A DNA stretch of 64,000 bases from Bacteroidetes bacterium 46-16 (lineage in GTDB: Bacteria > Bacteroidota > Bacteroidia > Chitinophagales > Chitinophagaceae): NCBI GenBank assembly GCA_001897835.1, contig MKUN01000035.1, positions 1 through 64,000 on the forward strand, read 5' to 3'. Shown piece by piece: positions 16,430-24,174 of the stretch (position 1 is the first letter of the stretch; each line of letters opens with the position of its first letter). Under the pieces are notes generated by a model. It searched no databases, was not told the origin of the DNA, and saw only the letters and a list, made by a program, of their open reading frames with translations. Position numbers and translations under genes: made by a program.

Positions 16430-17815
16430 ATGACATCATCTTCAACGCCTTACGATTTTATCGTGATAGGTTGCGGTCCTGCAGGCGCTACTATTGCAAC
16501 GCAACTTTCCCGAAAAGGATATTCAGTACTGGTCTTCGAAAAGGCTAAATTTCCGCGCCTTCATGAAGGAGAATCCTTATTGCCGTTTTGCTACCCGATA
16601 CTCAAAGACCTTGGTGTATTGGACGAGATGAAAAAGAAGTATGTAAGAAAACCAGGTGCGCGTTTTTCGAATTACGATGGTAAGTCTTCAGCAACATGGT
16701 TCTTCAAGAGTGTGATACATGATGACAGCCATTTGTCATTTAATGTCGACAGGGCTTCGTTCGATCATATACTAATGAAGAATGCCGTTAAGAACGGTGT
16801 GACGGTAATGGAAGAGACCAAAGTGGCTGCCGTAGATACGTCGCGGCCAGGTGAACTTGTGGAAGTGCAAACGATGGATGTAGCCGGTGAGCGGGAAACA
16901 TGGCAGGCAAAATTTTTGATAGATGCCAGCGGGCAGGAGACATTCATGGCAAAACGGGCCGGGGCAAAGAACGATTTTGAAGATATGGACCGTATAGCCT
17001 GGATAGGGCACTGGAAAGGCGGCAGGTATATGAACGGGGTAGAGGTGGGCCTCATCAATATCATTCGTATGTCGGCAGGGAAAAAAGGCTGGTTTGCTAT
17101 ACAGCCTGTAGGTAAGGACCTGCTAAGCCTCACGATGATCGTGGACCGGAAATATATGCGGCAGCAGAAAAAATTGCTTACTGATGCCGGTGAGGAAGAC
17201 TGGCAGCATGCATTTTACGTAAAAGAAATAGCAGATTGCGCACAGTTGCACGAAATGCTGGAGCATGCCTATATGATCAGGCGTTTTGCCGTTATATCCG
17301 ATTACTCTTATTACTCGGATATAGCTTATGGTGATAATTACCTGCTGGTAGGCGACTCTTTTAAATTTCTCGATCCTATATTTTCCACCGGCGTTTACCT
17401 GGGTATGAAGAGTGCAGAATTATATGCTGAGGCACTGGATGTAAAGTTCCGGGAAGGCAGGGAAGCAGGTGATAAAAAGATGGCGCAAGCACTGGAGACC
17501 ATACAGGGTGCTTATGGCCTAGTGGAAAAATTCATCAACATCTATTACGATCCTACGTCAATGAACCTTGCAGAGGTAAACCCCGGGGCTGAATCGGGTT
17601 ATAAAGGTTATGAAAAGGCCTATAGTCTATTGCATTACCTGCTGGCAGGCGATTTCTTTGCCAATTATGAAAAATACTCCGAGTTTCTCGATATCATAAA
17701 AGACCCAGCGCGGTATAAAAAATGGAAAAGTCTTATTGCCGATAAGATACAGGCTGCGGCCGTACCCAGTGTTACTCCGGAAGAAGTATTTGGTGCTATA
17801 GAAGCGGATCAATGA
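16430..17815 (+). CDS. FAD-dependent halogenase-like oxidoreductase, copy 2
   Basis: A 461-residue tandem paralogue of the preceding gene, alignable over its whole length. It has the FAD motif 'GCGPAGA' (14-20), 'HEGESLLPF' (45-53), 'RKPGAR' with Lys74, 'LIDASGQ', and 'FKFLDPIFSTGVYLGMKSA'. As in copy 1 the W-x-W-x-I-P motif reads 'GWFAIQPV', so the second Trp is missing in both. Two copies would fit two halogenations (PltA makes a dichloropyrrole with a single enzyme) or two different oxidations. A 212-base gap separates it from copy 1; I see no clear terminator or promoter in that gap. It overlaps the convergent AhpD-like gene by seven bases. Confidence 0.8.
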   Translation: MTSSSTPYDFIVIGCGPAGATIATQLSRKGYSVLVFEKAKFPRLHEGESLLPFCYPILKDLGVLDEMKKKYVRKPGARFSNYDGKSSATWFFKSVIHDDSHLSFNVDRASFDHILMKNAVKNGVTVMEETKVAAVDTSRPGELVEVQTMDVAGERETWQAKFLIDASGQETFMAKRAGAKNDFEDMDRIAWIGHWKGGRYMNGVEVGLINIIRMSAGKKGWFAIQPVGKDLLSLTMIVDRKYMRQQKKLLTDAGEEDWQHAFYVKEIADCAQLHEMLEHAYMIRRFAVISDYSYYSDIAYGDNYLLVGDSFKFLDPIFSTGVYLGMKSAELYAEALDVKFREGREAGDKKMAQALETIQGAYGLVEKFINIYYDPTSMNLAEVNPGAESGYKGYEKAYSLLHYLLAGDFFANYEKYSEFLDIIKDPARYKKWKSLIADKIQAAAVPSVTPEEVFGAIEADQ

Positions 17816-18384
17816 GTTGCACTTTCCTCATCCAGCGGCACAGGTGGTGTTAAGTAGCCTTCGCTGGCACGCTGGCGGCCTATCTTCTCATATAGCCAAG
17901 GGTCTTCGGGAGCAATTGTGGCAAGCCCATCTACATAGCGGTTGAACATACTGAATGCGGCTGCGATCAAAACGGTATCATGTATCTCTTTCTCGCTGGC
18001 TCCTTTCTCTTTGGCAAAGTCTATATCGGCACTGCTTACCTTTTTGCCATCCTGCCGCACTTTGGCGGCTATTTTCAGTAGTGCTTTCAGTTTATCGCTT
18101 ATCGGGGCATGTTCCGGGTCTTGCTGTACCTGCCTCACCAGTTCAGGCTCATCCCCAAGCTGGAAACGGGCTATCGACCCATGCGTAGTGGCGCAGTATT
18201 TGCACTCATTAAGCGTGGATACGTAAGTAGCGATCAGTTCTCTTTCCCCGGGTGTGAGGGTAGAGTATTCAGGGTCATAAAGCAACACGTTGGCCAGTTG
18301 GTTCATTGGTTCCGATGTGGCCGGGCTGTACATGAACAGGCTGCGGATACCGGGAAATTCATCTGGTAATGTAATGTGCGGCAT
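17809..18384 (-). CDS. AhpD-like peroxidase-related protein (carboxymuconolactone decarboxylase family)
   Basis: A 191-residue helical protein with the AhpD-type redox motif 'NECKYCATTHG': Cys61, Cys64 and His68 in the C-x-x-C-x-x-x-H pattern, preceded by Glu60. Proteins of this type reduce peroxides or disulfides with thiols; the substrate cannot be read from the sequence. It is convergent with the second halogenase-like gene and overlaps it by seven bases. A role in removing peroxide made by the neighbouring flavoenzymes is possible but only inferred. Confidence 0.8.
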   Translation of the reverse strand: MPHITLPDEFPGIRSLFMYSPATSEPMNQLANVLLYDPEYSTLTPGERELIATYVSTLNECKYCATTHGSIARFQLGDEPELVRQVQQDPEHAPISDKLKALLKIAAKVRQDGKKVSSADIDFAKEKGASEKEIHDTVLIAAAFSMFNRYVDGLATIAPEDPWLYEKIGRQRASEGYLTPPVPLDEESATH

Positions 18385-18460
18385 AGCGTATGTTTTATGA
18401 TTAAAGGTAAAGAATATCAGGGATACGATACTTAGCTATAGGGTTCGTATTTTTATACCG

Positions 18461-19117
18461 ATGCTTTGGCTTTTGGATGAACAATTATGGTTCCCGCCTG
18501 TGGAAGATGCTATGGAAGACGGACTGCTTGCCGCCGGTGGCGACCTGGATACGGAACGCCTGTTGCTTGCCTACAGGAGTGGCATTTTCCCCTGGTACGA
18601 TGAGGATATCCCGCTCTGGTGGTGCCCCGATCCGCGTTTTGTATTATACCCGGGAGAATTAAAGGTGAGCAAAAGCATGAAGACTTTATTGAGAAGGGAC
18701 GTTTTTGAATTCACAGTGAACAAAGCCTTCGGTGAGGTGATAGCCAATTGCAGCAAGGCGGAGCGCAAAGGGCAGGATGGCACCTGGATAAGCAACGATA
18801 TTGTACGTGCTTATACCCGGCTGCACCAGTTGGGCTATGCCTGGAGCGCAGAATCATGGCAGGATGGCCAGTTGGTGGGTGGTCTATACGGTATACGCAT
18901 GGGCGGGGTGTTCTTTGGAGAGAGTATGTTCAGCAAGCAAAGCAATGCCAGCAAGTATGCTTTTATAAAATGGGTACAGCTCATGGAGGACGAAGGTGTA
19001 CAGTTGGTGGACTGCCAGGTATACACAGAGCATCTCGAAAGCCTGGGAGCAAGAATGATACCGAGACAGGATTTCATAGCGCAGCTTCACCAGCTGATAC
19101 CGCCTGGTACTATTTAG
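18461..19117 (+). CDS. aat: leucyl/phenylalanyl-tRNA-protein transferase
   Basis: Aat adds Leu or Phe from aminoacyl-tRNA to N-terminal Arg/Lys of proteins, marking them for ClpS/ClpAP degradation (N-degron pathway). The 218-residue protein has the family start 'LWFPPVEDAMEDGLLAAGGDL', then 'AYRSGIFPWYDEDIPLWWCPDPRFVL' region (about 45-72) and a C-terminal 'GGVFFGESMFSKQSNASKYAF' block; these are standard for Aat. It stands alone between a convergent gene and the DUF1624-like gene, 59 bases downstream. Confidence 0.95.
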   Translation: MLWLLDEQLWFPPVEDAMEDGLLAAGGDLDTERLLLAYRSGIFPWYDEDIPLWWCPDPRFVLYPGELKVSKSMKTLLRRDVFEFTVNKAFGEVIANCSKAERKGQDGTWISNDIVRAYTRLHQLGYAWSAESWQDGQLVGGLYGIRMGGVFFGESMFSKQSNASKYAFIKWVQLMEDEGVQLVDCQVYTEHLESLGARMIPRQDFIAQLHQLIPPGTI

Positions 19118-19176
19118 CGATTGTTAACTATTCATACGATTCCCTTTTTATTATATTTATTGCATAAAGCAGATCA

Positions 19177-20334
19177 ATGCAGACAGGCAGCAAGCGCGTA
19201 GTATCTATTGATATCCTGAGGGGTATCGTAATGGTCATCATGGCGCTTGATCATGCCCGTGATTATTTTACCAGTTATCCTTATGATCCCCTCGACCTGG
19301 ACCATACCAGTACAGCTATATTTTTCACCCGGTGGATAACGCATTACTGCGCCCCGGTTTTCGTGTTTTTGGCAGGCACCAGTGCCTTCCTTTCCCTGGG
19401 CAGGGGCAAGACGAAGCCGCAGGCTGCACGTATGTTGTTCACGCGGGGCATATGGCTGATCATTCTTGAATTGACCATAGTGCGTTTCGGCTGGACCTTT
19501 AATCTAGACCCCCATATGATCTTTGTACAGGTCATCTGGGCCATTGGCTGGAGCATGATATTTCTTTCTGCGCTTATTTTTTTACCCTTACCTCTTATTG
19601 CCACTGCCGGCCTTGTTTTAATATTCGGTCATAATATGCTTGATAAGTTTGATACTGGCCCTTTGGCAGATAATGCCTGGTGGGATATCATTCATGTGCA
19701 AAAGCCGATCAAGTATAGCGATGGTAGTGTATTCTTTGTGATTTACCCGCTCGTACCCTGGATAGGTGTTATGGCAATGGGTTATGTGTTCGGTGTCTTG
19801 CTAAAGAAAAATGCAGCTGCACGTAATAAATGGTTTTATGGCATAGGTATTACAGCCATATTGTTATTCATTGTATTGCGCTGGTCCAATGTGTATGGCG
19901 ATCCTTCGCCCTGGCAAAAGCAGGGGGATGGCTGGCGTAGCTTCCTGTCTTTTATCGATTGCACCAAATACCCGCCCTCGCTCCTGTATCTGTTAATGAC
20001 CCTTGGCCCTTCTATTGCTCTTTTACCCCTGCTAGAAAAAGCAGGTACAGCGTTCAGCCGTTTTTTTACAGTCTATGGCAGGGTGCCGCTTTTCTACTAT
20101 GTGCTGCATATCTATCTCCTGCATTTTATGGCCTTGCTTACCGGCCTTATGCTGGGATTCGATGTTTCCCGCTTCACAGGTACCGGTGCCATGTTCACGC
20201 ACGATGCATGGGGTTTTCCGCTTGTTGGTGTATATAGCTACTGGCTGGCAGCCGTATTGTTACTGTATTTCCCCTGCCGCTGGTTCATGCGGATAAAGAT
20301 GGAGCACAAAAAATGGTGGCTTAGTTACCTGTAG
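19177..20334 (+). CDS. DUF1624 / heparan-alpha-glucosaminide acetyltransferase-like membrane protein
   Basis: A 385-residue polytopic membrane protein with about ten hydrophobic segments. It begins with the signature 'SIDILRGIVMVIMALDHARDYF', containing the conserved Asp-x-x-Arg-Gly and the 'DHARD' loop of DUF1624/YeiB-like proteins. Members are thought to be acyltransferases acting across a membrane, by analogy with the lysosomal enzyme HGSNAT. The substrate is unknown. The 3' end overlaps the convergent FG-GAP gene by ten bases. It is 59 bases after aat and may be cotranscribed with it. Confidence 0.85.
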   Translation: MQTGSKRVVSIDILRGIVMVIMALDHARDYFTSYPYDPLDLDHTSTAIFFTRWITHYCAPVFVFLAGTSAFLSLGRGKTKPQAARMLFTRGIWLIILELTIVRFGWTFNLDPHMIFVQVIWAIGWSMIFLSALIFLPLPLIATAGLVLIFGHNMLDKFDTGPLADNAWWDIIHVQKPIKYSDGSVFFVIYPLVPWIGVMAMGYVFGVLLKKNAAARNKWFYGIGITAILLFIVLRWSNVYGDPSPWQKQGDGWRSFLSFIDCTKYPPSLLYLLMTLGPSIALLPLLEKAGTAFSRFFTVYGRVPLFYYVLHIYLLHFMALLTGLMLGFDVSRFTGTGAMFTHDAWGFPLVGVYSYWLAAVLLLYFPCRWFMRIKMEHKKWWLSYL

Positions 20335-22628
20335 ATGCTCAGCGGTATTACGGCGCGGTTGCTGCCCGAGCGGAATTCGCAGAAATAAACCCCTGTGGCA
20401 AGCTCATGCACTGCAAGGTCGGTGCCCGATGCAGGTGCAGCAATATTGGCCTGCAGCATTTTTTGTCCTGCCATATCATATATGGTTATTTGGATCCCGG
20501 ATTGAAGGAATGACTTATCCCATGAGCAATACAATATATCTTTTGCCGGGTTGGGATATAACCTTACGTCTTTATTGCTGTTGCCGGATAAAGGACTGGT
20601 ATTTACAGGCACATTTAACGCCTGCCTGTAAATCGTGAGCCCGCCGAGCAAATTGCCAATGATCATATCATAATTGCCATCGCCGTCTATGTCAGCTATG
20701 GCAGGTGCACTGCGCTGGTAGGCATTGGCACTATAGCCATAATAGCGCGCATATGCAGTATCGATAAATGAGTAGGCCGAGTCTATCATCGGGTAGCTGA
20801 TAGCGGTATTGCCGCTTTGAAAGCCATCATACCTGTATAACACGCCGCTGTTGCTGCCGCATACCAGGTAGTCTATGCCCGTATTGTCCATCTTGCCGAT
20901 GTAGGGAACTGCATTGGCTTGCAGGTGGCCGGCATCTACGGTTATATTACCAAGCTGGCTGTTCTTCAGTTGCAGCATCAGCTGGCCGGGCACGGTGCCT
21001 ACATTCTCGTAGTAGATAAGCGTGCCATATTCATTGCCGATGACCAGGTCCTTTTTCCCGTCTCTGTTCAGGTCGTAGATAAAAGGAGCGGCATTATTGC
21101 CTGCATTGATCAGGGCGTTGTTATGGTCGCGCAGGGCCGTGTGCACGGGCCACTGTGGTGGCAACGATGCATTGCTGGCTGTGTTGGTGAAAAAAGTAAG
21201 GGTGCCGTTGCTTTGTCCCAATACCATATCGTCCTTGCCGTCATTGTCCAGGTCGCCTACTGTGGGTGCTGCTCCCATAAGATTCAGGTTGTTGATATAA
21301 TTGAAATCATTGTCCTGCAGGGTAAATGAGATGTGCCCCGGGCTACTGTTGTTCTTGTAGTACAGCAACCTGCTGCGCAAAGTGCCATTGGCCTGGAAAT
21401 AGCCGTCGGAGCCCACGAAGAGGTCGGGCTTGCCATCTTTATCATAATCATACAGCATAGGGTAAGCGCCCGTGCCCGCATCTATCATGTCTTGTATCAA
21501 AAAACTATCCGACTGATAAGTGAAAACGGGATTGGTCATAGTGCCGGTATTCCTGTAGTACAGGATACATTTATAATTTTCGCTTGACGCTTCACTATGT
21601 GGCGCGACCAGTATGTCTTTATTGCCGTCCTGGTCTATATCCAGCCAGTAGGCTACGGGGTAGTTAGGCATATGGGCCTGTACGCCATTCTTTTGCCATA
21701 GGGTATCCTGGTACACCATGCTGTCCAGCCCGCCATTTTGGGCCTTGCCATTCATCAGGTATTGCAGGTCGGGGAAGGATGCATTGCCATCGAGGTAATC
21801 ATAGTCCCCGTCGCCGTCGGCATCTAAAAGGCATACGGCATTGTTACCATGCCTGTCAGCTCCGGGTTTAGGCAGCAGCGTGCTGTTATCAGCCTCGCAG
21901 GAGAATTGCAATATGTGCGAGCGGTGTACCGTATTTTGCGATACTTTGCCCCAGCACTTATCCCGCAGCTTTATTACAATACTATCTGTTGGCAACGCCA
22001 TTTCAGCCTGGTAATTCTTGTAGAAAAACAAGTTGTTGCCCAGTGATGAATAAGAAACGATATCCAGGTCGCCATCACCGTCTATGTCCACCATTGCAGG
22101 TATATCGGCATTGTTCACATTTACCTGTACCGGTGGCACAGCGCTTAGGTCATTGTCGTAGCTAAGCGCCTTGTACAGGTTAAAGCATAGCTCATTATCC
22201 GCATTGTAATATCCCCTGTATGCATATACGCCGGGCAGGTATCCCCCGTCGCCTTTGTGCAGCAGGTCGGGTATGCCGTCCCGGTTATAGTCTTCGAGCT
22301 TCAGGTATTCATTTATCCGCGGAAAGTTAAGCGCATATTTTGGGGCATAGACATATACCGGGTTACCTGTTGTACCTGTATTGATAAAGGTCTTGACCTG
22401 GTACGAAAAACGCTCGAATATCACCAGGTCTGCTTTACCATCATTATTCAGATCGCCTGTAGCGAACTGGGGATTATTGACACCGCCGCACCAGGGCATA
22501 CTCTTTTGATGCATGTTGGCTATTACTACAGCACTGTCATTCCGCTCATATACCTGTCCCTGGTATTGGGCACCGGCATCTTGGGCAAGGAGCAGGAACA
22601 GGAACGACAAGGAATAGAAATATCTCAT
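20325..22628 (-). CDS. secreted FG-GAP/VCBS-repeat protein with T9SS type A sorting domain
   Basis: A 767-residue exported protein. It has an N-terminal signal peptide (cut expected after 'DAGAQ', ~residue 21). Many FG-GAP/VCBS beta-propeller repeats follow, each with a Ca-binding loop such as 'DLNNDGKAD', 'DYNRDGIPD', 'DIDGDGDLD', 'DADGDGDYD', 'DYDKDGKPD', 'DLDNDGKDD' and 'DLNRDGKKD'. The C-terminal ~80 residues are a T9SS type A sorting domain: 'VRLYPNPAKDILYCS', 'ITIYDMAGQKML' and 'LATGVYFCEF'. It is probably a surface-attached or released adhesin or scaffold, with no catalytic domain seen. It overlaps the convergent DUF1624-like gene by ten bases. Confidence 0.9.
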   Translation of the reverse strand: MRYFYSLSFLFLLLAQDAGAQYQGQVYERNDSAVVIANMHQKSMPWCGGVNNPQFATGDLNNDGKADLVIFERFSYQVKTFINTGTTGNPVYVYAPKYALNFPRINEYLKLEDYNRDGIPDLLHKGDGGYLPGVYAYRGYYNADNELCFNLYKALSYDNDLSAVPPVQVNVNNADIPAMVDIDGDGDLDIVSYSSLGNNLFFYKNYQAEMALPTDSIVIKLRDKCWGKVSQNTVHRSHILQFSCEADNSTLLPKPGADRHGNNAVCLLDADGDGDYDYLDGNASFPDLQYLMNGKAQNGGLDSMVYQDTLWQKNGVQAHMPNYPVAYWLDIDQDGNKDILVAPHSEASSENYKCILYYRNTGTMTNPVFTYQSDSFLIQDMIDAGTGAYPMLYDYDKDGKPDLFVGSDGYFQANGTLRSRLLYYKNNSSPGHISFTLQDNDFNYINNLNLMGAAPTVGDLDNDGKDDMVLGQSNGTLTFFTNTASNASLPPQWPVHTALRDHNNALINAGNNAAPFIYDLNRDGKKDLVIGNEYGTLIYYENVGTVPGQLMLQLKNSQLGNITVDAGHLQANAVPYIGKMDNTGIDYLVCGSNSGVLYRYDGFQSGNTAISYPMIDSAYSFIDTAYARYYGYSANAYQRSAPAIADIDGDGNYDMIIGNLLGGLTIYRQALNVPVNTSPLSGNSNKDVRLYPNPAKDILYCSWDKSFLQSGIQITIYDMAGQKMLQANIAAPASGTDLAVHELATGVYFCEFRSGSNRAVIPLSIYR

Positions 22629-22784
22629 AAAAAGAGCGATTATTATTAAAAATACTAAAAATATTTGTCAGGCCCTCTATGTAATGCAAATGCTATAAAT
22701 TGGCATAGCAATATGAACGTTTAAAATGTTTTCATTTAATTTTACTTAAATTCATAAGGTTCATTATCCTAAAAGGTACAGGCC

Positions 22785-23312
22785 ATGTTTAAAAAATGTT
22801 TGTTCATCATCTTGTCCTTTTCTGTATGCGCATCTGCATGGGGACAAACCAAGGAAGAGTCTATTAAATGGCTGTTGTCGAAACTGAATAAATATGGCTA
22901 TCGCCCTATTGAACTGGTGAACAATGGCATTGTCACAACACCCATAAGCGAGTGGACCTTCAACAAGGGGAGCCTTGAGGTAACCTGCAAAAAGGTGGAC
23001 AAGGAACATAATACGGTCAAGTATGTGTACAGCATCCCCTTATATGCTATCGATAGTGTAAATTATAATAGTGAGGGTGGGCCCGCCACCCGGCCTGCAC
23101 ATTACCTGTGCATGTACCTTGCCTGCAATTGTGCCAAATATACTTACCATGCGATCATATCGGGTGGCAATATGATCAATAACCGTACAGGGCGCAGCGA
23201 CAGAATGGATATTTTTATGCTGGGCAACGAGGAGAAAGATATCATTGACCGTATGAACAAGGCTTTTGCCTACCTCCGCTTGTATTATCCCCGGCCCAAA
23301 GAAACCTTTTAA
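22785..23312 (+). CDS. secreted protein of unknown function
   Basis: A 175-residue protein with a signal peptide (hydrophobic residues 4-18, cut after 'ASAWGQ'). The rest contains four Cys, three of them in 'LCMYLACNCAKY', and ends with 'DRMNKAFAYLRLYYPRP'. The latter looks like the end of small Bacteroidota periplasmic proteins in which a helix packs against a beta sheet. I do not recognise a family. It is followed directly by a strong bidirectional hairpin terminator shared with the convergent LolA-like gene. Confidence 0.65.
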   Translation: MFKKCLFIILSFSVCASAWGQTKEESIKWLLSKLNKYGYRPIELVNNGIVTTPISEWTFNKGSLEVTCKKVDKEHNTVKYVYSIPLYAIDSVNYNSEGGPATRPAHYLCMYLACNCAKYTYHAIISGGNMINNRTGRSDRMDIFMLGNEEKDIIDRMNKAFAYLRLYYPRPKETF

Positions 23313-23348
23313 AATAAAAGAGCGGCCATTTGGCCGCTCTTTTATTTT
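23311..23348. terminator. bidirectional rho-independent terminator
   Basis: AAAATAAAAGAGCGGCCA is followed by a two-base loop and its exact reverse complement, giving an 18-base-pair stem with A-tract and T-tract ends. It works for both convergent genes (22785 + and 23363 -). Confidence 0.9.
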
Positions 23349-23362
23349 AAATCTGTCAGTAA

Positions 23363-24079
23363 CTATTTCGATGGTTTGAAGATGCTCTCATCGATCGGTT
23401 TATTCACTTCTATATTTGTGAAGGTAAGACTGCCTTGCGGGCCCATGTCTATTTTCATGGGTACAACTATGCCTGCATCCAGTTTCTTAAAGTCGCTGAA
23501 GTTATATATCATATCAACAGATTGTCCCTGCATTTCGGTCTTAGCTTTCAGGCATACCAGGTAATAGCTGTTCGGGTCAAAGTACATCGTTTGCTCGTTG
23601 TTATCTTTATCGGTCACTTTTACCTTAATGCACTCCATATCCCCTATTTTTTCTTTACCTACTATTTCGGATTTTGCAGCATTGGCTTTGATATCTACAT
23701 TATTCTGCGATTTTATATCAAGCTTCTCCTGTGACCCTTTGATATCTTCGTCTTTCAATGCTTCAGGTTCGGTCTGTCCCATCATTGGCATAAACGACCA
23801 TCCTTCTGTATTGGTTACAATAGTATAACCGCTTGTTCCCATCATGGTAATATCCTGCCTGTTGGCTTTGTTATTCAATGTAGTATTGGTCATTTCTATC
23901 GACATACCCTGCGCATCGGCAGTGCCTGTCGATTTCATTGATTTTACATTATTCCAGTTATCCCCGCCTATTGCGTTATAATGTTTGGCAAATATCTCAT
24001 CGGCATTTTGCTGCGCCTGGGCTGCGGTAAAGCCCGCAATGAGTGCGCTTGCAAGGATCGTTACTTTAAGTGCTTTCAT
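23363..24079 (-). CDS. LolA-like outer-membrane lipoprotein-sorting-fold protein
   Basis: A 238-residue exported protein starting at 'MKALKVTILASALIAG', with signal peptide cut after 'AAQAQ'. An in-frame ATG 13 codons upstream (24118) exists, but the internal Met directly starts the signal peptide. The mature part has alternating strands with 'VGKEKIGDMECIKVKVTDKD', 'TMYFDPNSYYLVCLK' and 'VPMKIDM'. This pattern is typical of the LolA/LppX-like half-barrel family in Bacteroidota ('outer membrane lipoprotein-sorting protein'). It probably binds lipid or lipoprotein in the periplasm; the actual ligand is unknown. Confidence 0.75.
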   Translation of the reverse strand: MKALKVTILASALIAGFTAAQAQQNADEIFAKHYNAIGGDNWNNVKSMKSTGTADAQGMSIEMTNTTLNNKANRQDITMMGTSGYTIVTNTEGWSFMPMMGQTEPEALKDEDIKGSQEKLDIKSQNNVDIKANAAKSEIVGKEKIGDMECIKVKVTDKDNNEQTMYFDPNSYYLVCLKAKTEMQGQSVDMIYNFSDFKKLDAGIVVPMKIDMGPQGSLTFTNIEVNKPIDESIFKPSK

Positions 24080-24174
24080 TTTTTGTTTTTTATGAACTGT
24101 AAATTTATAGAATTGCAAAGATATGGCAATTAGTCAAACGTTTTTTTCATTGTATTTTAACAGCTCATGGCATT

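Noticed and set aside
11871-17815. A flexirubin or aryl-polyene pigment cluster (common in this phylum)
   Set aside because: No ketosynthases, dehydratases, ammonia-lyase or acyltransferases of those clusters are present; only one carrier protein and a proline-type adenylation enzyme.
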